DNA of 64,000 nucleotides from Rhizophagus irregularis (GCF_026210795.1 NC_089438.1:2563501-2627500), one strand, 5' to 3'. Counted from the stretch's first letter, positions 1-12,166 are shown. Notes: generated by a model from the sequence alone, not told the origin. Made by a program: numbers and translations.

Positions 1-527
1 TTAAATGAGTTTCTTTTTGTATTAGCAGTTATATTTCTTTTTCATAAATTTTTTAAGACCACTTTTTAGACCACTTTTTATATGTCAATTTTTTTTTTAA
101 CGTAATACCAAATAACTTTATTTAATTAAGAGATAGATTTTACAATTTTTTTATGATTATATATATTACTCTAACTACTATCTATATAGAATTTGCTATT
201 TATCAGGTATCACTTTTATCAATTAATTGTATACCAAATTTATTAGCGACATCAAAATACTTTTGATCGATTTTATGACTTCCAACAATTTCTAAATATT
301 TCAATTTACTATTGTTATTTAAACACTCTTCAAAGAAGCATTCTAAGTAATTAACTTTGAATACCGGATCAAACACATCTTTAAATTGAATCTTTTGTAA
401 ATTTTTAGGGATTGATTCACCTAAATTTTTAAATTTTATTCCAGTCCAAGATATATCATTTGTTAATGTTGTACTAAGATAAACTAATTGAGTACATAAT
501 TTAAATATAAGAATCAACTCATATGGA
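1..527 (-). pseudogene. Duplicate 3' end of the F-box gene
   Basis: As read by eye, this block matches 6482-7008 base for base. It holds the last 104 or so codons of the F-box/LRR gene (stop at 203-205, coding up to the gap) plus its 3' flank. The copy is cut off by a run of N. An identical copy that ends exactly at a scaffold gap is most simply a contig-end duplication made by assembly. A very recent real duplication is the alternative. Confidence 0.8.
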
Positions 528-727
528 NNNNNNNNNNNNNNNNNNNNNNNNNNNNNNNNNNNNNNNNNNNNNNNNNNNNNNNNNNNNNNNNNNNNNNNNN
601 NNNNNNNNNNNNNNNNNNNNNNNNNNNNNNNNNNNNNNNNNNNNNNNNNNNNNNNNNNNNNNNNNNNNNNNNNNNNNNNNNNNNNNNNNNNNNNNNNNNN
701 NNNNNNNNNNNNNNNNNNNNNNNNNNN
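528..727. other. Assembly gap of exactly 200 N
   Basis: The run of N is 200 bases, a round number typical of a gap of unknown size. Any open frame called across it is meaningless. Confidence 0.99.
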
Positions 728-2190
728 TAATTTCTATATTTACGGAAAAATAACTAAAAATCTATACATTTTGATGCTATAAATTCCGAGAATGTAATAC
801 ATTTACGGAAATAACAGAATAAAAAACACGGAATAAATTTATTACAGGGAATCCTATATTATTATTAAGATAAACACAAAGTTAATAATTAAAAACTATC
901 AGTATGTAAAGAGTCCTTTTATTGAGCTGCAAAAAAAACAAAAGTTTATGGATGAAAAAATTTTATTGCTAGCTGCGAGTGTAACGTTAGGAAATGAGCC
1001 CGGCTGACGCTTGTTCTTTCATGTTTAACGTATTTTTATTACGTAGCTGATTCTCAGACTAGACCTTCCCTTCGTATCAGATTGAACCCAAACCTTGAAC
1101 GTACGATATTAATTTATTTTCTTTAATAAATTACTGTTTTTGTCAGTTTAAACAAATTAATTAATATTATTTTTAAACATTAATTTGAAACGTATTGCGC
1201 TTAATAATTGATAAAATTGTAATTAAACGTTTTTAATTTCCTTTAATCCCTTTTAAAGAAATGAAATCCTTTAACTTTCAAAATATGAAAGATACAGGTA
1301 TTGTATGTTTGAAACAGTAAATGGGAAAAATGGGATAATATTCGCTTAATATCCGATTTGAGTATTAAGTTGACAAATTAAGCAATTTCATAGTAGACTT
1401 TCATCATTTTTTTATTTTTATCTTTATTTCACAGAGTAAAGAATGTTTCAGTAAAGACTACAAGAGACTTTATACAAATAGAATCGAAAGTAGTACAAAA
1501 TAGAAAACTGTAAACCAAGTCGCCTAGAAGACAACTTTTACGACACGTGATCATTTTTCTGGAAAATTTTTATAAGGGAATGGTTAACATAAACAAAATA
1601 GCACACACCAGAAAAATAAAATTGCGAAATAAAAACAAATTAATATGAAAAGACAGAGAAGAAAAAAATTAAATATAAGAACTTTACAGAAACTTCAAGA
1701 TCGTAGCGATGGCTTAATGCGCAGTAACTGCATATATGTAATTTCTTTACGATTACATAATGTGGTCACTGTGTATTTATAACGCAGTTACTGCGCATTC
1801 AGCCATCGCTACGATCTTGAAGTTTCTGTAAAGTAAAAAATAAATCTATTGTATGTAAAAAATTAGAAAAAGTCCATCGAATGTGAGCAGACTTAAATAA
1901 GGCTCTTTGATAAAAAATCTATAATACTTTCTTATTATCTGGGTCACGTGTTCTATTGTGAATTCAATAATCCGGTGGAAAATTCTTCATGTAATCGAGC
2001 ATCTAGTATGTCGGTTAATTACGAATAAGTTTCTTAGGTGTTTGAAATTTATAATATCATAATGATATAATGATTTTGGCTTGAGAAGTAAGTTTCAATA
2101 GGTTATCACGAATTATTTTATTGAGTTCTGTTGGACTATTTTATTTCGTAATTTAGCTTCAACTTGCTGCTTTGTTATTTTATTTGTTTC
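728..2190 (+). repeat. Left arm of large inverted repeat IR1
   Basis: Read in reverse complement, 728-1655 matches about 12167-13407 and 1880-2190 matches about 10080-10344, with scattered substitutions and small indels. The arms flank the membrane-protein and F-box genes. The left arm lacks the 189-bp element and its flanks at about 12930-13236, and lacks the 201-bp insert at 10345-10545, so it preserves empty sites for both. It is truncated on the outside by the 200-N gap. Confidence 0.85.
1681..1834. repeat. Palindromic hairpin with 51-bp arms (MITE-like)
   Basis: 1681-1731 and 1784-1834 are inverted copies of each other with a single mismatch, separated by a 52-nt loop. The outer sequence is ACTTTACAGAAACTTCAAGA. 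It sits between the two matching blocks of the IR1 left arm and has no counterpart in the right arm, so it probably inserted after the arms formed. No target duplication was evident. Confidence 0.8.
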
Positions 2191-2627
2191 TAGAGGGAAA
2201 ACTTGTTTATATTAAACTTTTACGTTATTTATTAATAGAATTGTACATTTTCTCTAAAAAAATTTAGATTTAAAATCCATTTTTAAATTTTATAATATAT
2301 TAATATTCAATTAGTTGTTTATTTAGACGATGTGTGAATACTTTGGCTCATTTGATTCTCTTATTACTAATTTTCTCCCGGATTCAAATTCCGGAGGAGT
2401 TGGTTCGTATGTTACTATTTAAAGAGTTAATTAGTTATTAGTATTGAACAAAAATGAATAATGATAACGAAGAACAGAATTTACATACTATATGTTGACA
2501 TATTTCTATTGAAATTTATATGACACCTAATAGTGTTCCATGTTGATAATGCCAAAACAATCCAACATAAACACGCTAATAATATATATATTTATTTTTA
2601 AAAAAGATTATTAGTATAATTTCATTA
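2191..2627. other. Intergenic, nothing recognised
   Basis: AT-rich DNA between the IR1 left arm and the 3' end of the membrane-protein gene. I see no open frame or repeat that can be supported. Confidence 0.5.
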
Positions 2628-3852
2628 CTAATTTAAAAACAATATAAAATATATGAAATTAGTATTACCGTATAATGAAAACATATCAAAAATCATATTA
2701 TACTGAAAGCATTGTGACAGGGAATCTAATTTTGCTAAAAAAGCATATCTTTTACAGTAACTATTCAGATCAATATATAGTAATATGGCTTGAATAACAT
2801 TTCCGACATATACGATAAACATCAAGTAATGTTTTTCGTCCCTCACCTAAATATGTTGGTATATTATTTTAGTATAATAACAATATATTATATTAAAGAA
2901 CAAAAAAATAATGTACTTACACCTTTGAGCATAAAAAACGAATAAAAATGAAATATTATGTTGAATGGCACTTGATAATTGATATATAAACCTCGAATCT
3001 TTATTTGTCTTTTTGTTAGTGATAGCAGGTTTAAACCAGTTATTCCTATAAAGTAAGTAACTAACCACAACCCTATCATCATAATTTGTGCATGGAACAA
3101 TGGAAATTGTACTTCATAAATCGCGTGCATTTCTAAGAGAAGAATTTAAAAATTAAACATATATATACTATGTTGAAGGATTTGAATAAATGGATTATTT
3201 ACCTTTAATCTCATCATGTCTGGAATGTTTGAATTCATATACTAAAGGCCATATTCTAAAATGAAATGAAAATAAATTTAATTACTATTATTTTTTTTGT
3301 TACATAATTGAAAGATATCAGATATTGTCACTTACTTTTTCTTCCATATTAAGTACACATATAATGTATATAGCAATTGAAATAAAAATACAAGTACGAC
3401 TAAAAGAGCTACACCCGCATAATATATTGGATTATTTGCGTTACATACGACAGTATGTTCTCTACAATGAAAATATTGAGTGTAAAAATAAGCTATTCCT
3501 GCAAAAATAGGAAACGAGTGTACACCAAGGAATGCTAATCCATGGTAAACAGTTTTACCATAGAACTATAAATAATAAAATAAATTAGTTACTAGTATTA
3601 AATATATTAAACAATCTTCAGTATAAAACATTATCATATTACCATAATTAACCCTGATATTATAGGAAAAAATAATATTGGAAAAAGTAAATAATTAACA
3701 TCGAATTTTCCACTTAAGTATAAAGTGCCAATGAACAGGAAACTATATGTGGCCATATCTATAATGTATGTATACAAGAAAATTTTTTCTATACGTTTTA
3801 ATTCTCTATAAAATTTACGAAGTATTTTATAAAGGACAACTAGTGAATTCAT
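2628..3852 (-). CDS. Five-exon multi-pass membrane protein
   Basis: Reconstructed from the sequence: exons 3852-3643, 3565-3336, 3255-3203, 3132-2921 and 2846-2628. Every intron is GT-AG with a good donor (GTAATA, GTAAGT, GTAAAT, GTAAGT), and the exon phases (0, 2, 1, 0) join without a stop to give about 307 residues ending in TAG. The product has at least six hydrophobic stretches, roughly residues 27-48, 54-70, 80-98, 118-140, 180-200 and 245-265, separated by short polar loops with basic residues, so it is an integral membrane protein. No family is recognised. The start is the ATG opening exon 1; an upstream exon cannot be excluded. The gene lies inside the IR1 palindrome on the same strand as the F-box gene. 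Confidence 0.72.
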
Positions 3853-5326
3853 TTTTAGGATAAGATAAATCCAAGAGACCAGCTGATGGAAAAGAAAAGA
3901 AGATAAGGGGACGAAAATTATTAAGAAGATAACAAAATTATTAAAAAATAACTGTGAAGTATCTTTTTTATCATGTCAACAATTTTTGTGAGCGGGTATA
4001 TATATTTTTAAATACAAAGAAAAAATATCCCGTTTTAGGCTGTTATATGATTAAACGTATTTAGTATTTACAAGAGTTTTATGTTTACAAAGAATCGTTG
4101 TTTTTTCTAAACCATGATGATCAAATTAAAACACCACAAACCAAAAAAACTTATTGTAAATAAAAAATTTAATTTTTTTGTTTTATGAGAAAATAATTTT
4201 CCGATATCAATTATGTAAGTAGAATATATATTTTTGATAGAACATTATAACACTAAAGTTCCCTATAAGTTATCACACGAAAATAAAGAACGTTCTTTAT
4301 GGTAAAGTCTAGATATTTTTTGAAAAAAATTTTTTTCGTTGAATTCTCTAGGAGCTTTATAAAATTTTCTTCTGTGCCGATAAAAAATAATAAGTTATGA
4401 TTTTTATTCGTTGAAGTTCTTTTGTTAAAGAAGTTATCGTTATCAAAAAAATTGAAGCACATTTACTGACTGTATGCGACTTGGGTATACCTGAAACCTT
4501 TGTCTTTTTTCTGTATTGTTAATAACAATCCGTTTTTTCCACATATTAATTATATTTTAAATATTTTGAGTAATCGAAAAATAGTTTGTCACACTGCTGT
4601 CATGAGTGCGTTTCTAAACAATAATTTAATACATTAAACATATTTAAACAAAGAATTTTTTTTGACCGTAATAATTTATTCTCTTTAATTCTAAAACTGG
4701 AAACAATGATGAAAATCTAAGAAATTGCCTATTTCGTTAACTTAATACTATTAAACGCATATTACGCATATTGCACTGTTTCAAGCGTACAACGCTTAGA
4801 TAAATTTGTAACATGCTGTTTGTCCTTAAAAAGGATGGCAAAACTGAATTAAAGTCAAAGCACTGTACGATAAAGTTTATTAATAAATTAAATGTAGAAT
4901 AAAGGTTATCATAATTAATTTAACCCTTTAAATTAATATTTCTTTTTCTCATTTGCATAACTTTTTCCTTTTTTTTAAATAGATTATACTCAAAAAAATT
5001 TATATATATATTACTATTTAAATTTATAGTATACTATACATTATTATATGTACGAAACTACAAATCAATTATTAACTGTACAATACTATCATAAAAAGTA
5101 GCTGTACGATGAACATTTAAAAAAAATATTTACTTCATTCATGATTATATGTAACACTACCTATATGATTCCATACCAAATAAATATATTAGACGTAACA
5201 CGTGTAAATTTTTAAATCCGTTTATTGGTCAGATTTCACATGATAATAAACACTGATTACCAATAAAAATTTATGATTTCACGTGATAATCAATTTTCAA
5301 TGAGTTAGTAAATCAAATTCATTTTC
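3853..5326. other. Intergenic, no gene seen
   Basis: AT-rich DNA between the membrane-protein gene and a small retro-insertion. Only short frames with skewed composition occur on the minus strand (for example 4462-4253), none with convincing coding character. The promoter of the membrane-protein gene presumably lies near 3853-4100, but no clear TATA motif is assigned. Confidence 0.45.
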
Positions 5327-5348
5327 AATGTTTTCAATGTCCGACTCC

Positions 5349-5478
5349 TCTACCAGTGCCTGGGGGGTTGGATAAACTCGCGTTAGCTTAGTTTTGTATC
5401 GTTTTTGTAATTCGTTCGTCTAGCAGTGGCTTGTTGTCCCAGTTCTCGTCTCTTATATGAAAAATAAAAATAAAATAA
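5349..5478 (+). mobile_element. SINE-like insertion with A-rich tail
   Basis: A 130-bp block that is more GC-rich than its surroundings ends in an A-rich tail (AAAATAAAAATAAAATAAA) and is flanked by near-identical direct repeats, 5327-5348 and 5479-5500 (AATGTTTTCAATGTC, then a few mismatches). A tail plus a target-site duplication longer than 15 bp indicates L1-type retrotransposition. I see no clear Pol III A and B boxes, so it could equally be a retroposed RNA fragment. Confidence 0.55.
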
Positions 5479-5500
5479 AATGTTTTCAATGTCAGATTCC

Positions 5501-6683
5501 ATTTTGTAAACGCTCATTAAATGATACCGAAAAAAATTTCAGATAAGCAGACGCAAATAAATTTTTTGTAAATTGTAATACTTCTTAATTTGCCTTGGGT
5601 GTTCATACATCATGTATCACGTGACTTTATTAAAAGTTATATAAAAAAATTTTTAATAAATATAATTTCAAAAGGAGCATGCAATATGTGTATTTTTGTC
5701 TGTTCTATAGTTTACTTAAAGCGTCAAAGCTGATTTCGAATGTCAATTTTGATTTATTTTTTTTTCTCGTTTTTTTTTCGTTAAATTTAATTCTGCCCAA
5801 CATTAAATGATCAGCATAGAAAATTTACTTTTTTGGAAACCCGTGTTGAACACCTACTTTTTTTATCCTATCCTATAAAAATTTTTATTCGAATATTTCC
5901 ATTATTTCTCCGTGACTTCCGTGAAAATTTACACGGAAAAAACATGGAACGATAAAACAAGGATCAAATTTTTTACAGGATATACACAAATACAATTTTA
6001 GATTTATTAAATAATACTAGAAATTTGTACATAGTATTGCAACATATAAACTTGTAATTTCGCAAGTCAAAAATCTCAACGTTTGCAAAGATCCTAACTC
6101 AGGAACTTAAATATAGCAAAAGATTATTGCTGAAAAATTTTATTTATTAATCTGAAAACAAAATAGAGTGTACTATTACGGACTTAGAATCATCAATTTA
6201 TTAATCAATATCCAAAATCACGAGATTACAAGCATTAGAAAATAACAGCCCTATAATGTGGGCTGGCACTATTGGGCTGGCCAGAATTAATATCATTACA
6301 CCGACACAATATCCTTATTTAGAAATTTCATAATTCTTGCCGAAGCTATGAATTTGGCCAACATTATTGCCGATCAGTATCTTTCGGGTAGATGTAACAA
6401 ATTTTTTTTTTAAAAAAACTGTTTAATAATAATAAAATAATTTTTATCAAATTGTTAATTGCAAATTTCTTTAAATTCAGCTTAAATGAGTTTCTTTTTG
6501 TATTAGCAGTTATATTTCTTTTTCATAAATTTTTTAAGACCACTTTTTAGACCACTTTTTATATGTCAATTTTTTTTTTAACGTAATACCAAATAACTTT
6601 ATTTAATTAAGAGATAGATTTTACAATTTTTTTATGATTATATATATTACTCTAACTACTATCTATATAGAATTTGCTATTTA
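5501..6683. other. Intergenic, 3' flank of the F-box gene
   Basis: No coding sequence recognised. The last 200 bp are also present, apparently unchanged, at 1-202, as part of the contig-end duplication. Confidence 0.5.
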
Positions 6684-8234
6684 TCAGGTATCACTTTTAT
6701 CAATTAATTGTATACCAAATTTATTAGCGACATCAAAATACTTTTGATCGATTTTATGACTTCCAACAATTTCTAAATATTTCAATTTACTATTGTTATT
6801 TAAACACTCTTCAAAGAAGCATTCTAAGTAATTAACTTTGAATACCGGATCAAACACATCTTTAAATTGAATCTTTTGTAAATTTTTAGGGATTGATTCA
6901 CCTAAATTTTTAAATTTTATTCCAGTCCAAGATATATCATTTGTTAATGTTGTACTAAGATAAACTAATTGAGTACATAATTTAAATATAAGAATCAACT
7001 CATATGGATAAATTCCAGTTAGATCTAAATGAATTAATGATTTTAAGCGAAGTGGAATTTGTTTTAATAATGATTGACAATCCCGTTCATTTGTCCTTTC
7101 ATAATTTATAATTAGTTTATTTAGAGTAGTTGAAGAAGACTGAATTAGTTGGTTCAGAAAATTTTCAAACCCGTCATCATATGTTGAGAATTCAAAAACC
7201 TCAAGTTTTCTTAGATGCTCCGCCCATGGAATTAAATTATTACCTATTCCTATGCAATAATTTAGCCTTAACTCTTTGATATTTTTAAGTGAACATAATG
7301 AGTTTAATACATTTCCATTTATTTTATCAAAAGGTATATTTTTCAGGTTTAATATCTGCAAATTTTCACTTTGTGTTGATAATGATTCAAATACAATATT
7401 ATAATAGTCACCATTATCATTATCCATTGGAAATTCCGATAATATAATATGTTGCAACTTTTTTTGTAAAGAAATAAAATGTGATAATGAATTTGCTTTT
7501 TTGATAGAATCGTTTCCCTCGTTGTGAAGTAAATTTAAGTTACGAACTTTATTCGAAAAAGCAGAGTAAAGATCAATTTTGCTATCATAATTGTTGATAT
7601 AATATAATTCTTTTAGTTTGGTCAATTTACTTCTTTCATCACAATAATTGATAGTTAACGGTTCAACGATGTTATTAAATAACTTGATATTATCATTTGT
7701 AAATACAATTTCTAATCTTGTTAAATTATTGTTGCAATGTGTACTCAAGGTTTTTGCAAGATGATTTAAAATTAAGGATGATATTTTTGGAATTTGATTT
7801 TTTTTTATATTATTTAAAACAAAAAGGGGTAACCATAATGATTTGTGATTGTTTAATTTTTCTAAAATTTCTAGATCAAAATTTAAACCACGAATAAAAG
7901 AGATATAATTAAATGTTGGATTAGACGAATCTGATAAGATCATCTGTTCAATTTCCGATTTAGGAGTACAACTTAATAGGGTACGAAGCAATCTAATATA
8001 AGAAAATGCTAAATCTGCTGAAGGGTTCCTACAATAACTTGAATAACTTGGGAATGGATATGCATATAAGATTGGTGTTGAAACTCTACACCAATGTTTT
8101 GATACTAACGTACAATAATATAAATCTTTAGTTGATATCTCTTTACGGAAACTATCAGTGGGAATTCCATAAATTCTATTAGGAAGATATAAAAATATTT
8201 TTTCTAGGCATTCTATTGGTAAAAATGACGCCAT
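6684..8234 (-). CDS. F-box / leucine-rich-repeat protein
   Basis: A single-exon gene of 516 residues. The N-terminus has an F-box-like segment (about residues 5-45: LPIECLEKIFLYLPN, then CTLVSKHWCRVSTPILY), the Skp1-binding module of SCF ubiquitin ligases. The rest is a series of irregular leucine-rich repeats (LKELYYINN, LQILNLKNIP, IKELRLNYC, LRKLEVFEF, LIHLDLTGI) expected to bind substrate. This architecture is a hugely expanded family in AM fungi (recalled). The start ATG directly precedes the F-box. A copy of the last 104 codons lies across the gap at 203-527. The gene sits in the single-copy centre of the IR1 palindrome. Confidence 0.88.
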   Translation of the reverse strand: MASFLPIECLEKIFLYLPNRIYGIPTDSFRKEISTKDLYYCTLVSKHWCRVSTPILYAYPFPSYSSYCRNPSADLAFSYIRLLRTLLSCTPKSEIEQMILSDSSNPTFNYISFIRGLNFDLEILEKLNNHKSLWLPLFVLNNIKKNQIPKISSLILNHLAKTLSTHCNNNLTRLEIVFTNDNIKLFNNIVEPLTINYCDERSKLTKLKELYYINNYDSKIDLYSAFSNKVRNLNLLHNEGNDSIKKANSLSHFISLQKKLQHIILSEFPMDNDNGDYYNIVFESLSTQSENLQILNLKNIPFDKINGNVLNSLCSLKNIKELRLNYCIGIGNNLIPWAEHLRKLEVFEFSTYDDGFENFLNQLIQSSSTTLNKLIINYERTNERDCQSLLKQIPLRLKSLIHLDLTGIYPYELILIFKLCTQLVYLSTTLTNDISWTGIKFKNLGESIPKNLQKIQFKDVFDPVFKVNYLECFFEECLNNNSKLKYLEIVGSHKIDQKYFDVANKFGIQLIDKSDT

Positions 8235-9480
8235 TTAAAATTGATAAATAGGTGTAAAAACTTAAAATTTTTTTATCAAGTGCAAGTTTCATTATATATT
8301 ATTTTTAACAAAGACTTTTTTTTTTTAATTATTCGTTTCACTTCTTTGTGAATTGCAATATAAAGACTCGCCATACTGCACCATTTTATTTTCATTTAAG
8401 GTTTTTATGGGAAACAAAAAAAAAATTGCTGATCTTTGTTTTAAATATAAAAAACAAAGACGATCTTTATATTTGGCTGCACAATAGTTGTTGCTGTAAC
8501 CATTCACCATTCAAGTCTTTGTTTTAATTTTTCAATTTCCTAAGTCGAAATTAGAAACTCAACATGATAAATTGATTTTTATTGGAATGGATATATTTTA
8601 AGTTTCACAATGCAAATAAATATAAAATTTATTTTTTTCTTTATCATAATTTACTTTGTGCGCTTAATAAGATCATATGGTAGCACGAATATATTTTCTG
8701 TGGCGCAGAAAACACAATATCCTTTTTTGTGCGACGTGAAAATAAGAACAAAATAACATTGTGATATATATTTACTATGTAACTTCAAATATAATTACAG
8801 AGTTCTAAAGAAAAAATATATATATATATAATTTTAACCTTTGTGGACATTATGAAACAGTTGAAACACTCTGGAACGATAGAAATAGACCATTTTTTCA
8901 TTTGATTATACCGTTTAATTTAAATAATATATTTTTAAGTTAAAATCATAATCTATATTATTATTTTCTAGTTACAATATTTTACATTTTTATATATGTT
9001 TAAGTGAAAATTACCGTGAGTTATTTACATAATAACTATCATTTAACTTCAACAGAAGGTACAGCAGAATGTATTGAAAAAAATTTTGATTATATAATAA
9101 AATTTAAGACTTAAAATACAATGGATGTGCTTTTCTAATAAAAGAACTACAGTACTTTTAATTTGTTTTGGGAAAATATATCGGATTATTAATTTAACTA
9201 AACCATTTGAATTAAAATCTTTATTCAAAAATCTGGTGATTATTTAGAATTTCGGATATGGATTTGGTTATAATAATCTATTATAAAATTGATATTTTTA
9301 CATGTTTTATAATTAATTGATTTTTATGAATTTGAAAATCAAACTATTTATCCAGCGTTCAATATAATTTGAAAAATCTTACTCATCATTCTATCAACGT
9401 CGGTCAATTTTCCTTTATCTATTACTATGTTATATTGATTTTTTTTAAAAATAATAATTTTGCAAATATATTTAATATAA
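8235..9480. other. Intergenic, 5' side of the F-box gene
   Basis: AT-rich with a short (AT)n run near 8817-8832. No gene seen; the upstream regulatory region of the F-box gene is presumably here. Confidence 0.45.
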
Positions 9481-9489
9481 TATTTTTAT

Positions 9490-9920
9490 TTTTATTTAAT
9501 AATAAAAAAAATTTAAAAAAAATTTGGAGGGAAGAAAAAGGATAAAGAAAAGAAATCAGTTTAAAAAAAAGGGGAAATTTCCGAAAAAAAGGAATCCGAA
9601 AAAAAAAATAAGTACGAAAAGGACAATAATCCGATCCAAAAAGAGTGAAAAAAAAATTTTTTTTAAAAAAAAAGATCGAAAAAAATAATATAAAAAAATG
9701 GGCTTAAAGGACGGAAACAATGGGGATTATTTAATAAAAAATAAAAAAATTTTTTTCAGTTTAGGAAAAAAAAATTAAACCTAAAGGGAAAAGAATGAGA
9801 AAAACAAATTTTTCGGTTTTAAAAAAAAAACTAAACTGAAAGAAAAGGGAGAAAAAATTTTTAAAAAAAAGGAACCAAAAAAAGTTAAAAAAAAAATTCT
9901 GATCAAGGTAAAATTTTATT
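9490..9920. repeat. A-rich, purine-rich low-complexity tract
   Basis: About 430 bp dominated by A runs with interspersed G on the plus strand. The Phe/Leu-rich frame it creates on the minus strand (9994-9761) is a composition artefact. It may represent low-quality or slippage-prone sequence. Confidence 0.6.
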
Positions 9921-10079
9921 AACTGAAGTTTTTGACCATTAATTATATGGCAAGTTACACAATTCAAATTATTTATGCACGTCAGAGTCGTCAAACAAAT
10001 TTTTTTTAGTTATATAGATGTACAATTATTAATAATAACGTAAAATTTTAATATAAATAAGTTTTCCTCCCTAACAAAT

Positions 10080-10344
10080 GAAATAACTAAAGCAGTAAGT
10101 TGAAGCTAAATTACGAAATAAAATAGTTCAATATACGTTAATTTAAAAATTCATGGCTCATTACGAACAGAACTCTATATCATTATGATATTATAAATTT
10201 TCAAACACCTAAGAAACTTATTGACATAGATGCTCGATTACATGAAGAATTTTTCTACCGGATTATTGAATTCACAACAGATCACGTGACTCAGATAATA
10301 CGAAAGTATTATAGATTTGTTATCAAAGAACCTTATTCAAGTCT
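10080..10344 (-). repeat. Right arm of IR1, inner block
   Basis: Reverse complement of about 1889-2190, with a number of substitutions and small indels. It is interrupted at 10345 by a retro-insertion and then diverges from the left arm until 12167. Confidence 0.75.
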
Positions 10345-10545
10345 CCCAGTGCGTTATTTTTGTTTATTTATTTAATCCATTTCCATCTTGGCCGTTTCTG
10401 ACGTGTTCTGGTCAAGGTCTTTCTTGGAACAACTTGATGGGTCTGGCTTAGCTAGATGGTGTTACTTTTAGATTTAGTACTTTGTACTTTATATCTCTTC
10501 ATGTATAAGTAACCTCCTGATTTACAATAAATAAATAAATAAATA
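10345..10545 (+). mobile_element. Retroposed SINE-like element, 16-bp TSD
   Basis: A 201-bp insert ending in an (ATAA)n tail and flanked by a perfect 16-bp direct repeat, AACCTTATTCAAGTCT at 10329-10344 and 10546-10561. The left IR1 arm around 1889-1910 shows the matching uninterrupted site, which supports the insertion interpretation directly. The body has no coding capacity. Confidence 0.78.
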
Positions 10546-10561
10546 AACCTTATTCAAGTCT

Positions 10562-10963
10562 AAAAAAACAACTCTTTCTTGAGCAGTAGAATTTTTTTTT
10601 TTTATTTTACGAAATAGACCTATTTTACTTATCTCGTTTGTTTGTTTTTTAACCTTAATACAACTTGCGAATACTTATGATACCACTTTATCCATATTTT
10701 TTAGTATATACATATGGTAAAAGTAATTTTTTAATAGAATTATACATCGTTTTACGATAAGGTCTTCTATATATCCCCCAAAACGTAATATTTTTGACCA
10801 ACTTCTTATCGAAAGAGTTAAAAAATTTTTTCTTTTTTGCTGCTTCGACATGTCGTCTACCAATTTTCAACCCACTCGCAATTTTACGAAAAATTCTTTT
10901 CAGGTCTCCCTGAATAAATTTCACGTGACTAAACAAAACCGATCAGGTTATAACAAGATATAG
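10562..10963. other. Non-coding, nothing recognised
   Basis: Two overlapping minus-strand frames (10936-10688 and 10863-10675) are short, lysine-rich and without a recognisable domain; I do not call them genes. Confidence 0.4.
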
Positions 10964-11630
10964 TGCACACAGTCTAAAGCCAGGTAATATTTTAACAATA
11001 TATATATCACGTGATTTAATATATAGATTACGTATCTTCCGCTCTTTTTCGGCGTTATGTTTTCAAAGAAATTCCAGTATAAGAAATAGGCTGAGTTGTT
11101 TGAAAAACACTAGGGTTTTTAACAGCTTTTAATATTGTTTCAAAAGCTATTTGGAAGAGTTCATTAAGTGTTTTTTCAAACTCCTTACAATATCCTCTAG
11201 TTCACTATTTGTTAGCAGTTAATTGATCATTTTTTTACTATTTCATTATTCTCTAACAAAAATATCCTCTTCAGTTCGTTTTTCTAATAAGTGCGTCTGT
11301 TTTTTTTTTATTTCTTGAGTGTATTTAAGTTGTACATTTAAAGATTAAGCGAAAAAGATTTCAGGATACAGGATGAAGATTATGCGACATGATTTCGCTT
11401 ATTGAAAAATCTGGCCGGAATTATCATTAAACCTTAACTCCGGTCTAATTTATTATGGCCAAGTTCTTCAACTTTAATATAGAATACATATAATAATAGA
11501 TTTCATGATCGAATTGTCTAATTGGAAAAAACTCTCTTTTATTATAATCACATAGTAATGTTCTATAAATAACAGGCTTAAATTTTTTTATAGCTTTCCA
11601 TTAAAGTTACCTGGCTTTAGATTGTGTGCA
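10964..11630. mobile_element. Candidate non-autonomous TIR element
   Basis: 10964-10987 (TGCACACAGTCTAAAGCC...) and 11607-11630 are 24-bp inverted repeats with one mismatch. The 667-bp interior has no ORF. No clear target duplication was found, so the superfamily is undetermined and the ends are provisional. Confidence 0.45.
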
Positions 11631-12166
11631 GTAAATACACTAATGAGCTTCATTTGAAGATACACACCAACGACTATTTCATGAAAAAAATCTTCCCCAG
11701 TTAGATTAACTCCCCGAGTTCTCTTCCGAACAACAAATACCAAATAAGTTGCATGTTCACACATTTCTTTTCCCTACAAAGAGTTATCCCCCGACGTATT
11801 CAGCAAAAATATTTTAACATGAATTACATGATTAGACACAAATTATTGGATCGTACCTATGTGATAGTGTCACGTGCCAATAAAAAGGATAAAAGAAATC
11901 TCACCACTCGAACTTTTTTCAATTTTTCCTACAAAAGGTATCGATTTTATTTTGGCATCTATATCCCTTGTTTGCACCTTCAAAAACAATCAGACTTCTG
12001 TTCGTTGCAACAGTGTTGCCAAATTCCATCCCCTTTTGTAATGTCACATGACCGACGCGCTTGCGTCACTCATCAACAAGCTCTTTGATAATTTCAAAGA
12101 TATCAAACCCAAGAATATAAAGAAGGATAAGGACACCACTAACGATTTCGTTAACGATAAAATCTC
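11631..12166. other. No supported gene
   Basis: A 111-codon plus-strand frame (11753-12088) has no homology I recognise and an unremarkable, basic composition; it is left uncalled. Confidence 0.35.

Noticed and set aside
523-753. Apparent ORF across 523-753
   Set aside because: It is almost entirely the 200-N gap.
9761-9994. Phe-rich minus-strand ORF
   Set aside because: Product of an A-rich low-complexity tract.
11753-12088. 111-codon plus-strand ORF
   Set aside because: No recognisable domain, no supporting splice or promoter signals, in a region absent from the sister IR arm.
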